Source of the DNA: Thermoplasmata archaeon
GTDB lineage: Archaea > Thermoplasmatota > Thermoplasmata > Thermoplasmatales > Thermoplasmataceae
Reading direction: 5' to 3'
Assembly (NCBI GenBank): GCA_021806235.1
Contig: JAJZXU010000004.1
Coordinates: forward strand, 1-37,907
Length of the DNA stretch: 37,907 bases
The position numbers and the translations under genes are program-made. Below the pieces are notes generated by a model that ran no database searches, was not told the DNA's origin, and worked only from the letters and a program-made list of their open reading frames with translations. Below are positions 15,813 through 25,234 of the stretch, piece after piece (position 1 is the stretch's first letter; each line of letters begins with the position of its first letter).

Positions 15813-17033
15813 TTTTTTCTGTGCCACAGGAGATTTTTTAATTGACCTGTTGTCCTTTATATTAAAGAATGCAGAGGTCAGTAGCAGTAATACCATTGGC
15901 ACTGCTGTTATATATATAGCTATTCTTATATTATATATTGTTGATATTACTCCAAGTGCAAACGGTATTAGAAATGCTATTAAATCCATGATCAGTATAA
16001 ATACTGAATATATTATATTAAGATCCTCTATATCCACACTTGATGCTATATAATAACTTGCTGTTGGGTATATAGACCCATGCGGGAATCCAAGTATTAA
16101 CAGTGATGCTATGAACATTATAAGTCCTGCATCTATTCCGAGTAATAAATATCCCACAACGGTTGCGGCAAATGAAACATACATTAAAGCTTCATGGTTT
16201 CTCACTTTTTTGAATGATAATACTAACCTTGTGGTAAAGGAAACACCAAAGAATAGCGTCAGTAAATAAAAGAATATATCAGGATTTATTCCGTTGTATT
16301 CTTTTCCAATTATTGAGCCATAGGTTATCAGCAAAATAAATGGAAATGCATATGCAATGTTACCGAACAGGGCAAATAAAACCTTGCCCTGCTTCAATGA
16401 ATACGATGCCTTATTTATTATCTCCCTGAATTTTATTTTATCCTTTTTCTTTACATTCATCTTTATTTTTGTTGATAACGAAAACATAAGTATTGTTGAT
16501 GTCAGTGATATGAATAAAAATATTACAAATGCGTATCTTATACCTATTGATGATACTATTACGCCCTCCAGGATAATACCAAATATCAGGCTTAAGGATA
16601 ATGATGCAGTATATGCCGCTATATATCTATCTCTCTTATCGGGAGGTGCTATGACATTTGTTATGGTCATTAACAGTGGCTGGATAACACCCATTGATAA
16701 TCCTGTTACCATTGATAAAATTAAAACCTCATAAATATTACTGGATAACGTATAAAAGAATATTCCTACAGTCAGTATCAGAAGGAATAATGTTACAATT
16801 CTGGGTGTTTTTTCTATATTTACCCTGCCGTTTATAACAACATTTGAGATCATTGCGCCTATGCCATACAGTGTTGCAGTTAAGCCCACGAATAAAACAT
16901 CAGCATTTATAACATATTTTGTAAATACAGGCACAACTGTCATTAACATATTCGTTGATGCCCTCATTGTAAACGTAACGGATAGAAGCATTATTAAATT
17001 TATTAAAAGTAGTTTACCATTCGCATTATTCAT
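15804..17033 (-). CDS. MFS transporter
   Basis: A 409-residue membrane protein with about 12 hydrophobic segments in two sets of six, separated by a charged loop (KIKMNVKKKDKIKFREII, about 190-210). The start MNNANGKLLLINLIML leads into LLSVTFTMRAS, a stretch shared with the other MFS protein encoded at 18265-19446; both also share an ILG(F/I)PHG motif late in the protein, so they are paralogues. The conserved loop 2-3 motif is weak and the substrate cannot be told. A peptide or organic-acid role would suit the neighbours, but that is a guess. Confidence 0.85.
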   Translation of the reverse strand: MNNANGKLLLINLIMLLSVTFTMRASTNMLMTVVPVFTKYVINADVLFVGLTATLYGIGAMISNVVINGRVNIEKTPRIVTLFLLILTVGIFFYTLSSNIYEVLILSMVTGLSMGVIQPLLMTITNVIAPPDKRDRYIAAYTASLSLSLIFGIILEGVIVSSIGIRYAFVIFLFISLTSTILMFSLSTKIKMNVKKKDKIKFREIINKASYSLKQGKVLFALFGNIAYAFPFILLITYGSIIGKEYNGINPDIFFYLLTLFFGVSFTTRLVLSFKKVRNHEALMYVSFAATVVGYLLLGIDAGLIMFIASLLILGFPHGSIYPTASYYIASSVDIEDLNIIYSVFILIMDLIAFLIPFALGVISTIYNIRIAIYITAVPMVLLLLTSAFFNIKDNRSIKKSPVAQKKSF

Positions 17034-17276
17034 TACTAAAGTAATTGCATTGTAATATATAATCTTTTCAGGAGCGAATTAAACAGGCATTATCAACCAA
17101 TTATCTATAACTTTTAAAATCAGGTCATATAATTTATATACAGTTATTTCAGTAAATATAAAAGCTAAAAAATCATAGGATGATAAAATAAAAATATCAG
17201 AGATTGTTAAGTGTGTATGGAATGCATAGTATGAAAATACATCACCGGCAACTTCTGTATATATGCCGCATAACAT

Positions 17277-18152
17277 TTATTTTTTCATATCATGCCATCC
17301 ACCCTTACTGTTCATTTTAATATTTTTATTTCCCGTATAGCCAGAATAAACCATTTCTTTCAGTAGATATGATGGCATATCTTTCTCATTTCCAGTTTCT
17401 GAATATAGGTATTCCCCTATATCCTTTATTGTATCAAGTCCAATTGTATCCATTAATTCAAAGGGTCCCATGGGAAAACCAAAACCGAGTTTGGCCATTT
17501 TATCTATATCATCAATGGAGGCTATTCCCTTTTCATACAGTCTTAATGATTCGGAGATCCACGATTGTACGAAATTTGTTGTGAAAAATCCAGGATAATC
17601 CTTAACAATTGCAGGATTTTTTCCCAGTTTTTTTGATAATTCTATTATTAAATTTACGGTTTCATCAGATGTAAAACTTGTTTTTACTATCTCTATTAAT
17701 TTCATGATAGGTGCAGGATTAAACCAGTGCATTCCTATTACCCTTGATTTATTTTTTACATTTCTTGATATTTCAGAAATCATTATTCCGGATGTGTTGC
17801 TTGCAATTATTGTACTGTCACCTGTATTTTTTTCAATATTTTCAAACACCTTCATTTTCAGGCTTAAAATTTCTGGAACAGCCTCTATTACTAAATCGCA
17901 TCTGTTTAAAGCTGAATAATTTGTAGAGGTTTTGAGGTTTTTCATAAAACTATTTTCCTCCTCCTCTGTAATAACATTCTTTCTGACTAAATTAATGAAT
18001 CCGTATTTCCCGGAATCTATATTTTTAACGGCATTTTCTAATATCTCCTCACTTATATCTATCATTGTCGTTTCATAATTATTCCTTATGAATACCTGGG
18101 CTATTCCCTGCCCCATCACACCAGAACCTATTATACCCACTTTACTTATCAT
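17277..18152 (-). CDS. 3-hydroxyacyl-CoA dehydrogenase
   Basis: A 291-residue stand-alone dehydrogenase of the HbdA/FadB-dehydrogenase family. It oxidises (S)-3-hydroxyacyl-CoA with NAD, or works in reverse. The Rossmann motif VGIIGSGVMGQGIAQVF is at the N-terminus, ASNTSGIM follows near residue 115, the catalytic His-Glu region reads GMHWFNPAPIMKLIEIV near 142-158, and the C-terminal dimerisation domain contains DYPGFFTTNFV and GFPMGPFELMDTIGLD. All key residues are in place. It is flanked by two MFS genes on the same strand; no thiolase or enoyl-CoA hydratase is nearby. Confidence 0.94.
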   Translation of the reverse strand: MISKVGIIGSGVMGQGIAQVFIRNNYETTMIDISEEILENAVKNIDSGKYGFINLVRKNVITEEEENSFMKNLKTSTNYSALNRCDLVIEAVPEILSLKMKVFENIEKNTGDSTIIASNTSGIMISEISRNVKNKSRVIGMHWFNPAPIMKLIEIVKTSFTSDETVNLIIELSKKLGKNPAIVKDYPGFFTTNFVQSWISESLRLYEKGIASIDDIDKMAKLGFGFPMGPFELMDTIGLDTIKDIGEYLYSETGNEKDMPSYLLKEMVYSGYTGNKNIKMNSKGGWHDMKK

Positions 18153-18264
18153 AGATCTTTATAATTAATAATAATAAAAACTTTAGTTTCGGGTATTAAT
18201 GTGGGATTCACAACTTCAGATATACCTTAATTTTGCTGGTTATTATACATGAAAACTAAAAAAT

Positions 18265-19446
18265 TCATAAGTTAATTTCAGGCATTTTTTTATATTCATA
18301 TAGCATTATAAAAAATAGAATAATTACCGGTATAGAAAATAATAAAAATGTATCCCTTAAATTACTTAAATAAACTGATAAACCTGCCATTGAAGGAACT
18401 ATTACGGCTATAAACATCATTAGTGCATAAAAATATGTATTTGCCATGGATATTTCACTGGAATTAAATGATCTTGATAATGCTGTCAGGGATGTTGGAA
18501 AAGTAAGCCCATGAGGTATTCCCAAAATTGATATTATTATAAAATAAAACATTAAGCTGTTTGAAAAATATATTAATATTAAACCTGAAATTGTGGTAAT
18601 TATTGATACGCTTGTTGTTATGTAGAGCCTTTTAACCGGTCTATATGATAAATACCCTCTTGCCACAAATGAAAAGCTAAAAAAGCCAGCAAATAATATC
18701 TCTATAAAATAGTACGGTGCATGAAACTCATCATTTGCAAATATCCCACCAAAGGTTAAAATTAATGCAAATGGTATATCATAGGATATATTATTAAAAA
18801 CGGATAGCCTGAATCCATGATTTTTAAAAACATTAATATTTTTATCTTTTTTATTTTTTGAATCTTCGGGAAATTTTATTTTTAAGCTTAATATTATAGA
18901 TAAAATACCAAACGGTATAAAAAATAAAAATAACTGGTATAAATTATAATACCGTAAAATATAAGATTCTATTAGAGGTGCTATTACTAAGCTTGCACTT
19001 AATGATAATGTATATAATGTTAACACCCTTTCCCTATATCTCCTATTTTTTATTACAGAAGCGGAGCTTATTATATTGGGCATAACAGCGCCGAAGAAGA
19101 ACCCTGAAAATATTACAAGAAACCAAATTGTATAATCACTGGAAAAATAGAAAAGTGGTTCTAAAATGGAATATACAATTATTGATGAAACAAAGAGTTT
19201 TTTCCTTTTTTTATAACACATTTTTGAGTTTAAAAAAGCACTCATAATACCGGCAGATCCAACTATAACAGCAGATATTGCACCTATTTCAATGCTATTG
19301 AAATTCAGGTAATATTTTGATATTAATGGTACATTTGTCTGTACCAAAATATTCTCTGCCCGCATTGAGAATGTTACAGACATTAATAATAATGCATATA
19401 ATAAAATATTTTCATTATCTTCACTTTTTTCTAAAATTTCAGGCAT
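18265..19446 (-). CDS. MFS transporter, paralogue of the one at 15804-17033
   Basis: A 393-residue membrane protein with about 12 hydrophobic segments. It shares the LLMSVTFSMRAE start of TM1 and the SILGIPHGLTFPTS segment with the first MFS protein, which points to duplication. The central loop KIKFPEDSKNKKDKNINVF divides the two halves. Function unknown. The gene is followed after 112 bases by the 3-hydroxyacyl-CoA dehydrogenase on the same strand. Confidence 0.84.
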   Translation of the reverse strand: MPEILEKSEDNENILLYALLLMSVTFSMRAENILVQTNVPLISKYYLNFNSIEIGAISAVIVGSAGIMSAFLNSKMCYKKRKKLFVSSIIVYSILEPLFYFSSDYTIWFLVIFSGFFFGAVMPNIISSASVIKNRRYRERVLTLYTLSLSASLVIAPLIESYILRYYNLYQLFLFFIPFGILSIILSLKIKFPEDSKNKKDKNINVFKNHGFRLSVFNNISYDIPFALILTFGGIFANDEFHAPYYFIEILFAGFFSFSFVARGYLSYRPVKRLYITTSVSIITTISGLILIYFSNSLMFYFIIISILGIPHGLTFPTSLTALSRSFNSSEISMANTYFYALMMFIAVIVPSMAGLSVYLSNLRDTFLLFSIPVIILFFIMLYEYKKMPEINL

Positions 19447-19506
19447 TTATAGGTAATTAATGCATTATTAATAAAATTTAATTTTATAGCTGGACAAAAT
19501 TATACT

Positions 19507-19658
19507 GTGCCCATAAATATTGGGAATACAGGATTAAATAGGGCGCGGGTGTCCGGTTTTATGTCTGTTGCCCGAGATACTACCACTGCAAAGTAAACAT
19601 ACTGGATGAGGTAGGAAACAATACTTTAGCCAATATAGAAAATTGGGGATTACGATAA
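19507..19658 (+). pseudogene. Degenerate C-terminal end of an IS200/IS605-type TnpB
   Basis: From a GTG-like codon at 19507 the frame reads VPINIGNTGLNRARVSGF and on to VARDTTTAK. After a one-base shift it continues LDEVGNNTLANIENWGLR to a TAA at 19656-19658. The order 'N-I...GLN', 'ARDTTT' and 'DEAGNN'-like tail is that of archaeal TnpB (OrfB) C-termini. The zinc-ribbon and RuvC parts are gone and the frame is broken, so this is a relic only. It sits between the MFS gene and the DUF2079 gene. Confidence 0.55.
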
Positions 19659-19664
19659 ATATTT

Positions 19665-21308
19665 TTAGGATTTTATTAAGTTATTGCCATTCATTTTATA
19701 TAAACTGCCATTATAATGGTATTTTAATACAGTTATATTATCCTCGTTGAGATATAATCCATAATTCGCCTTTAAATTCATATTTATAAACTGTTTCATT
19801 GAAAATCCGTACATTGTTGTAATATTATACCATGTAGATGCATTATCGCTTATTATATATCCACATGTAATATTTGTATAATTGTTATTCTTAAATTTAC
19901 CAAACGTACCCAGTTCATAGGCATTTGTAAAATTTGAAAATGCAGGGTAAACATTATTCTGCGTTATCAGTGTTGAATTATTGTTCAGTTTATGGCTTAA
20001 TAAAAATATCAATTTTGATGTTTTATTTATATGGAAATCATCTATATTTGCTTCTATTCCGGGGTTATGGTAATAATTATCCGGGATTAATGGACTCAAT
20101 CCTATATCCACTAAAAATATTAATACAATTATTAAGACTAAATATCTGGCATATTTATTCAGAAATTTGTGTCTCCAATTTTTAGTATTTATCGCATTTA
20201 ATTTTTTAATGCCGGTAACCATTGAAATAAATACCATGGGGGCCATCAATGCTGTGTATTCATAGCCGATCTGTACATATGCGTCATAATTAGACGGTAC
20301 TGCAAATATAATATAGGGTATTACCGGTATTAATGTAATGGGTGATAATAATACCATAAATCCCGATGAATATAATGTAATGTATAACAATTCCAGCTTC
20401 AGGTTTAAATTTGACAGTACACCATGAATTAAAATTGCTGGGTTCAACAGTTCATATATGTAGCCTGTTAATGATAAACTGTTAAAGCTGCCATTGCTTA
20501 TTTCATCAGAAGGCAGTATCAACACATATTTTCCTATCAGTGCATTTCTCATAAAACTTGCAAATAAAAAGTACGATAACAGTATAATGGATAATAAAAT
20601 AAATACTGAAAATATCCTGAACATTTTTCTATAATTTATATTCCTGTAATTTTTTAAAATATCCTTATTATAGTATTTCAGAAGCATATTTGAGAACATA
20701 AAAAATATAACTATTACTACAAAGAATGAATGTAACGATACAAGAAATATTAATGAAATTATCTCCATTAATTTATTATCCTTTAAAAAATAATAAAACG
20801 CTACAAAATAAAAGAATGGCAGTAATGCCATTAAATGGAAATCAAATGCTAGTGGTGCATAACCTATGGGTGACAGTTCATACAATAATATAGGAATTAT
20901 AAATTCAAATTTTATTCTGTCTGTTTTTACATATAATCTATAAATTAAATACAGTATATATCCTGAATATGCTATAAAAAATGATTGTAGGATTAATAAA
21001 ATATATGTTTCAGGGTATACATAATATACACCAACTAATATAAACATAAACGGTGAAAAATGGTTGGACAAAAAACCTTCATTTAATAAATTCGTATAAA
21101 ATAATCTGCCATGTAATGTATTGAATAATGCCGATGAATATATGCCCAGATCATATGCACCTGCATTCAATGAGAAATATCTCAATAATGAATATGTAGA
21201 GTATAATATGAAAAACAGTGTTACTATTGTTAATACAGTTATTTTTTCCCTATAGTTCTCCATTAAAATCATAATTGTTAGACGTATATAATTTTTATCA
21301 TGGTACAT
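19665..21308 (-). CDS. DUF2079 family polytopic membrane protein with glycosylatable outer domain
   Basis: A protein of up to 547 residues. The stretch NAGAYDLGIYSSALFNTLHG just after the first membrane helix, then FLSNHFSPFMFILVG, identifies DUF2079 (a GT-C-like fold family; activity unproven). About ten hydrophobic helices fill residues 17-410. The C-terminal ~140 residues are hydrophilic and hold many N-x-S/T sequons (NST, NFT, NYT, NIT, NAS, NGS), as expected for an external domain. The start is uncertain: ATG 21308, 21272 and 21263 are all possible, the last two just before the MENYREK sequence and first helix. It is divergent from lysA with 56 bases between. Confidence 0.8.
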   Translation of the reverse strand: MYHDKNYIRLTIMILMENYREKITVLTIVTLFFILYSTYSLLRYFSLNAGAYDLGIYSSALFNTLHGRLFYTNLLNEGFLSNHFSPFMFILVGVYYVYPETYILLILQSFFIAYSGYILYLIYRLYVKTDRIKFEFIIPILLYELSPIGYAPLAFDFHLMALLPFFYFVAFYYFLKDNKLMEIISLIFLVSLHSFFVVIVIFFMFSNMLLKYYNKDILKNYRNINYRKMFRIFSVFILLSIILLSYFLFASFMRNALIGKYVLILPSDEISNGSFNSLSLTGYIYELLNPAILIHGVLSNLNLKLELLYITLYSSGFMVLLSPITLIPVIPYIIFAVPSNYDAYVQIGYEYTALMAPMVFISMVTGIKKLNAINTKNWRHKFLNKYARYLVLIIVLIFLVDIGLSPLIPDNYYHNPGIEANIDDFHINKTSKLIFLLSHKLNNNSTLITQNNVYPAFSNFTNAYELGTFGKFKNNNYTNITCGYIISDNASTWYNITTMYGFSMKQFINMNLKANYGLYLNEDNITVLKYHYNGSLYKMNGNNLIKS

Positions 21309-21337
21309 AAAATTATTTTATAAAAAATTCAAAAATA

Positions 21338-21347
21338 ATATATATAA
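21338..21347 (+). promoter_or_regulatory. TATA-like box of lysA
   Basis: The run ATATATATAA is about 22-27 bases before ATG 21365, consistent with a leaderless start. The same gap must also promote the divergent DUF2079 gene. Confidence 0.4.
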
Positions 21348-21364
21348 TTGTATAATTAAATTTA

Positions 21365-22639
21365 ATGGAATTAAATAAACCATTCAATATAAAAAATGGA
21401 GAATTATTTATTGATAATTACAGAATTTTAGATATAGTGAGTAAATACAATACACCATTAATACTATATTCTGCAGATATAATCAGGGACAATTATGATA
21501 ATTTATATAAAAATTTTAAGGAATATTATAAAAACTTCTCAATAAAATATGCAGTAAAAGCAAATAGCAATCTCGCAATACTATCATTGCTGAATAAACT
21601 TGGGTCCGGAGTTGATGTTTCAAGTATCGGTGAAATTTATCTGGCAAAGAGTGCCGGAATTAATTATGATAAGATGTTGTTTTCACCGAATAATATAGAC
21701 ATAAATGAATTTAAATACGCAATAAAAAACAACATTGCAATAAATTTTGATGACATTAACCAGTTTACAATGTTAAAAAAATTCCCTGATAAAATCTCAT
21801 TTAGAATAAATCCCGGAATCGGAAAAGGCGAATTTAAGGAGATAACAACAGGTGGCAGAAAAAGCAAATTTGGCATAAATGTTGATACTGCAATAGATGC
21901 ATATAAACTTGCAAAATCAAAGGGAATAACACATTTTGGAATTCATATGATGGCGGGTTCAAATTCTCTAAATAGCGAATATTTTATATCAGTGACCGAT
22001 AAATTCTTTGACATTGCTGGAATAATCTCCAAAAAAGCGGAAATAACCTTTGATTTTATTGATATCGGTGGTGGTTTCGGTATACCATATAGGGAAAATG
22101 ACAAACCATTGAACATAAATCATATTTCAAAAAACATAATAAAAACTTTAAAAAGCAAATTAAATGATTATGATCTGGGAAATCCAGAATTAAATATTGA
22201 ACCGGGGAGATATATTGCCGGCAATTCTGCAATCGCCCTTGGAAAAATAAATAACATAAAAAGATATTATGATAATTTTGCTGGAACAGACCTGAATATG
22301 GATACATTTCTAAGGATACCACTGTATAAAGCACACCATAATATAGAAATAGTCAATAAATTTAATATTGAAAAAAGCTTTAAAGCAAATATTGTTGGCA
22401 ATATATGTGAAAATACGGACAGGCTTGGATCAAACATATATATTCCAGAACCTGAAATAAATGATATAATAGCAGTATACAATGCTGGCGCTTATGTTTC
22501 TTCTATGGAAAATAATTATAATGGTAGATTAAAACCATTGGAAATATTATATGATAATAACAATTTTTATGTAATAAGAAAAAGGGATAATTTGAAGGAT
22601 CTGGTTATAAATATGAAAATACCGGATTATTTAAAATAA
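21365..22639 (+). CDS. lysA: Diaminopimelate decarboxylase
   Basis: A 424-residue fold-III PLP enzyme that converts meso-diaminopimelate to lysine and CO2. The PLP lysine is Lys65 in KYAVKANSN. The glycine-rich phosphate site IDIGGGFGIPY is near residue 237, EPGRYIAGNSA follows near 280, and the catalytic Cys lies in GNICENTDRLG near 357, with YNAGAY further on. Length is normal. No other lysine gene is adjacent; downstream the convergent M19 dipeptidase stops 3 bases away. It could instead act on another diamino acid, but the motif set favours LysA. Confidence 0.93.
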   Translation: MELNKPFNIKNGELFIDNYRILDIVSKYNTPLILYSADIIRDNYDNLYKNFKEYYKNFSIKYAVKANSNLAILSLLNKLGSGVDVSSIGEIYLAKSAGINYDKMLFSPNNIDINEFKYAIKNNIAINFDDINQFTMLKKFPDKISFRINPGIGKGEFKEITTGGRKSKFGINVDTAIDAYKLAKSKGITHFGIHMMAGSNSLNSEYFISVTDKFFDIAGIISKKAEITFDFIDIGGGFGIPYRENDKPLNINHISKNIIKTLKSKLNDYDLGNPELNIEPGRYIAGNSAIALGKINNIKRYYDNFAGTDLNMDTFLRIPLYKAHHNIEIVNKFNIEKSFKANIVGNICENTDRLGSNIYIPEPEINDIIAVYNAGAYVSSMENNYNGRLKPLEILYDNNNFYVIRKRDNLKDLVINMKIPDYLK

Positions 22640-22642
22640 TAA

Positions 22643-23524
22643 TTACAAATTATCTTTTATTACCCTCAACGCATTGTTATATAACACATCGTTGTAATGT
22701 ATGCCAAGTAAATCCTTTAATTTACTCAACATTGTTATATTTTCAAGCCCATCCGGCGTTTGAGTTATTCCCAGAAAATCTGTGCCAATTGCTACGTATC
22801 TCCAGCCGTAGTTGTCGCCTAAATAGTTTATACTTTCCATTATTCCATTGATATCTGGAGTTTTCAATGTATCCCTTATTAGCGTTATTCCTATAACCCC
22901 ATCAGTATCTGTTATGGCCCTTATGGACTCATCATCGATATTTCTTATATGGTTTTTTAATGCCTTAAAGTTTGTATGTGAGTCAATTAAAGGTTTTTTT
23001 GATATATTGCATGCATCCATTATTGTATTTTTGCTTGCATGTGCCAGATCTACCATAATGTTATTTTTATTGCATAATTCTATTAATTCTTCCCCATAAC
23101 CGGTTAATCCATAATCCTTTTTTGAATGGCATGATGCTGCAAATTTTGTATCGTAATTCCACGTTAACCCAATATTCCTCAAATTTAACTCCTTTAAAAT
23201 GTATATATCTTCAGGATTATTTAATAGGTCCGTTCCCTCCATCGAAATTAAAAAATTTAAATTATTCTTAATATCATCATATCTTTTTATTATATTTATA
23301 TTGTAATTTCTGCCCAGGCCATAATAAAACTTGAACTGTTCATATAGCAATGAAAGTTCCGGTACTGTTTTATCGGTTATATGTACATGCGGGAAAATTA
23401 CAGAAAATATAACAGATTTATCAAACGTTTTTAATAAATTTATATTTGATTGCTTATTTTCATTTATAACATTGCCATATAAAGATGAATATGCTATATC
23501 TTCATGCAAATCTACAAAATTCAT
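22643..23524 (-). CDS. Membrane-dipeptidase-type (M19) metallopeptidase
   Basis: A 293-residue TIM-barrel peptidase of the renal dipeptidase family, which cleaves dipeptides with two zinc ions. The first metal site VDLHEDIAY at the start has D-x-H-E-D (commonly D-x-H-x-D). The bridging Glu is in SMEGTDLL near 117, NIGLTWNYD follows, and MVDLAHAS and DSHTNFKAL carry the two later His ligands; GTDFLG ends the site. No signal peptide or lipid anchor is present, so unlike the mammalian enzyme it should be cytosolic. Confidence 0.9.
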   Translation of the reverse strand: MNFVDLHEDIAYSSLYGNVINENKQSNINLLKTFDKSVIFSVIFPHVHITDKTVPELSLLYEQFKFYYGLGRNYNINIIKRYDDIKNNLNFLISMEGTDLLNNPEDIYILKELNLRNIGLTWNYDTKFAASCHSKKDYGLTGYGEELIELCNKNNIMVDLAHASKNTIMDACNISKKPLIDSHTNFKALKNHIRNIDDESIRAITDTDGVIGITLIRDTLKTPDINGIMESINYLGDNYGWRYVAIGTDFLGITQTPDGLENITMLSKLKDLLGIHYNDVLYNNALRVIKDNL

Positions 23525-23613
23525 ACTACATTAGGTTAAGAATATATAATAATATTATTGCTGAATTAATGTATTTTTATTATTTAATTGCTATAGAAAA
23601 TTTAACCTACTAC

Positions 23614-24792
23614 TTATGAAAAATTTTTACTTAACATTTCATCAATTTTACGGTATAATTCTTTAGCGATCATCTTTTCATCGTATTTTTCTTTTACCAT
23701 CTTATATTCCTGTTCTCTATTATAACTGAGAAGCTGTCTGTTTGATGCAATTTGATTAAGTGCATCATAATATGAGTCAATACTGTTTTTGATATACTTC
23801 ATATATTTTCCGTTGAATTCATCAAAATTCCCGGACAAATACTCAGAACATAATACAAAGAGGCCGGATGCGAAAGCCTGTATTACAACTAAAGACAGAG
23901 AATCATTATGGCTTGGATATATGAATATATCCATATTTCTGTAAAGTTCTGCTAACTCTAAATCCGAGAGGGAATTATAATACCTGACGCTACTAATTTT
24001 TTTAACTTCTTCCTCTAGGGGACCATTTCCAGCTATATGAAATTCAAACATACTATCATTTCCATATTTTTTTATAAGGGGTAGAAGGATATCGAGGCCT
24101 TTCTCTGGTTTTAATGCTGCAACAAAAAGAACCTTTATTTTATCTCCTGTGATTCTATCATTCGCTGGATGGAAAATGTCCGTATCTATACCAGCTGGAA
24201 GCGATAAATTATATTTTTTATTTAACTTATTTTTATACTGTATATTTTGTGGGAAAAAATGAAAACCATTTGTATATTTATAGAAGTACCGGTCAAATAT
24301 GCGTATATACATTCTTTTCATCCCTTTATAATTCAATTGATTTATGTTAAAAATATGGTTTGATCCCATTATAATTTTTGCATTAATAGTTCGAAATAAT
24401 ATAGCATGATTATTAGAAAACAGATACACAACATCGGCATCAGATATTTTATTATATATAGATGTATTCTTTTTTATATTCCTTTCATCCATTTTAAATG
24501 GATTTTTGAGTAATGATATAAAAATATTTTTTATTAACTGGATTTTTGTATAATTTCCATAAATCTTCCTATAATTTTCTGCATTTCCTGATGCCTTATA
24601 TGTAAGCACTTCAGCCATATTTGTATAATCCTTTATCTTATTTTCATCTATTCTACTATTGGAAAATATATTATTTTGCAGAATTGTAGCATGGTAATTT
24701 GTAGGAATGTATTTTAAATAAGAAAACAATACTCTTTCACTACCTCGCCCCTCCATCAAATTGCCTGGCATTATAAAGACAATTTTAGTCAT
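23614..24792 (-). CDS. Glycosyltransferase family 4 with altered EX7E motif
   Basis: A 392-residue GT-B enzyme. It has an acceptor-side start (IVFIMPGNLMEGRGSERVLF), the hinge LPAGIDTDIFHPAND, the donor-domain entry KVLFVAALKPEKGLDILLPL, and FHIAGNGPLEEEVKKIS. The end motif reads YPSHNDSLSLVVIQAFASG. The usual E-x7-E of retaining GT4 enzymes is therefore D-x7-Q, which may weaken or change catalysis. Residues ~110-170 add the Lys/Asn-rich linker seen in related archaeal proteins. It is the left end of a glycan cluster on the minus strand, separated from the next GT4 by a transposase relic. Confidence 0.85.
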   Translation of the reverse strand: MTKIVFIMPGNLMEGRGSERVLFSYLKYIPTNYHATILQNNIFSNSRIDENKIKDYTNMAEVLTYKASGNAENYRKIYGNYTKIQLIKNIFISLLKNPFKMDERNIKKNTSIYNKISDADVVYLFSNNHAILFRTINAKIIMGSNHIFNINQLNYKGMKRMYIRIFDRYFYKYTNGFHFFPQNIQYKNKLNKKYNLSLPAGIDTDIFHPANDRITGDKIKVLFVAALKPEKGLDILLPLIKKYGNDSMFEFHIAGNGPLEEEVKKISSVRYYNSLSDLELAELYRNMDIFIYPSHNDSLSLVVIQAFASGLFVLCSEYLSGNFDEFNGKYMKYIKNSIDSYYDALNQIASNRQLLSYNREQEYKMVKEKYDEKMIAKELYRKIDEMLSKNFS

Positions 24793-24971
24793 ATCCTGAC
24801 ATAAAATTTTAGTATTAAAGCGTTGTTATTAATTCTATGACGAATACCTAACATTGTAACCCTAATTCCCAGAGTTATAGGGAATAATACCTTTATTTAT
24901 TGTAAATTCCTCTATACTGCATATTTTCTGAATAGAAATATTTATATTTACACATTCCTCATAGGAGGTAT

Positions 24972-25222
24972 GGAAGAATGGATTCCCGGGATTGTGGATA
25001 AATAAAGAAAAATGCGGGATTCTACTTGAAATAAAATTGCTTAATGGAAACTACCATTTTTATTATTTGACTTCAAAATATGGCCGCAAAACACATAGCC
25101 CAAGAAAGTTTCAGAATACACAGGTAGAATAACATTAAAACAAGAGGGTATCCTGAATACACTAGATCAAGTTTCGTGGTAGTAAAAATTTGGAAATAAG
25201 ATCAAATCCATTAAACTATATG
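24972..25222 (+). pseudogene. Degenerate transposase N-terminal region with several frameshifts
   Basis: Between two GT4 genes a 442-base gap contains fragments in different + frames that line up as one protein: MEEWIPGIVDK, LLEIKLLNGNYHFYYLTSKY, KTHSPRKF, TLKQEGILNTLDQVSW and KSIKLYAKDDIK. The order 'GNYHxYYxTSKYD...HSPRK...GxI' matches the leading part of a family of archaeal DDE transposases. At least three frameshifts or stops interrupt it and the catalytic domain is missing. The remainder of the gap (24793-24971) shows nothing recognisable. Confidence 0.5.
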
Positions 25223-25234
25223 CTAAAGATGATA

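Noticed and set aside
17079-17276. 65-residue minus-strand frame right after the 3-hydroxyacyl-CoA dehydrogenase
   Set aside because: No recognisable motif, composition typical of chance frames in A/T-rich DNA, and it fills the promoter region of the next MFS gene.
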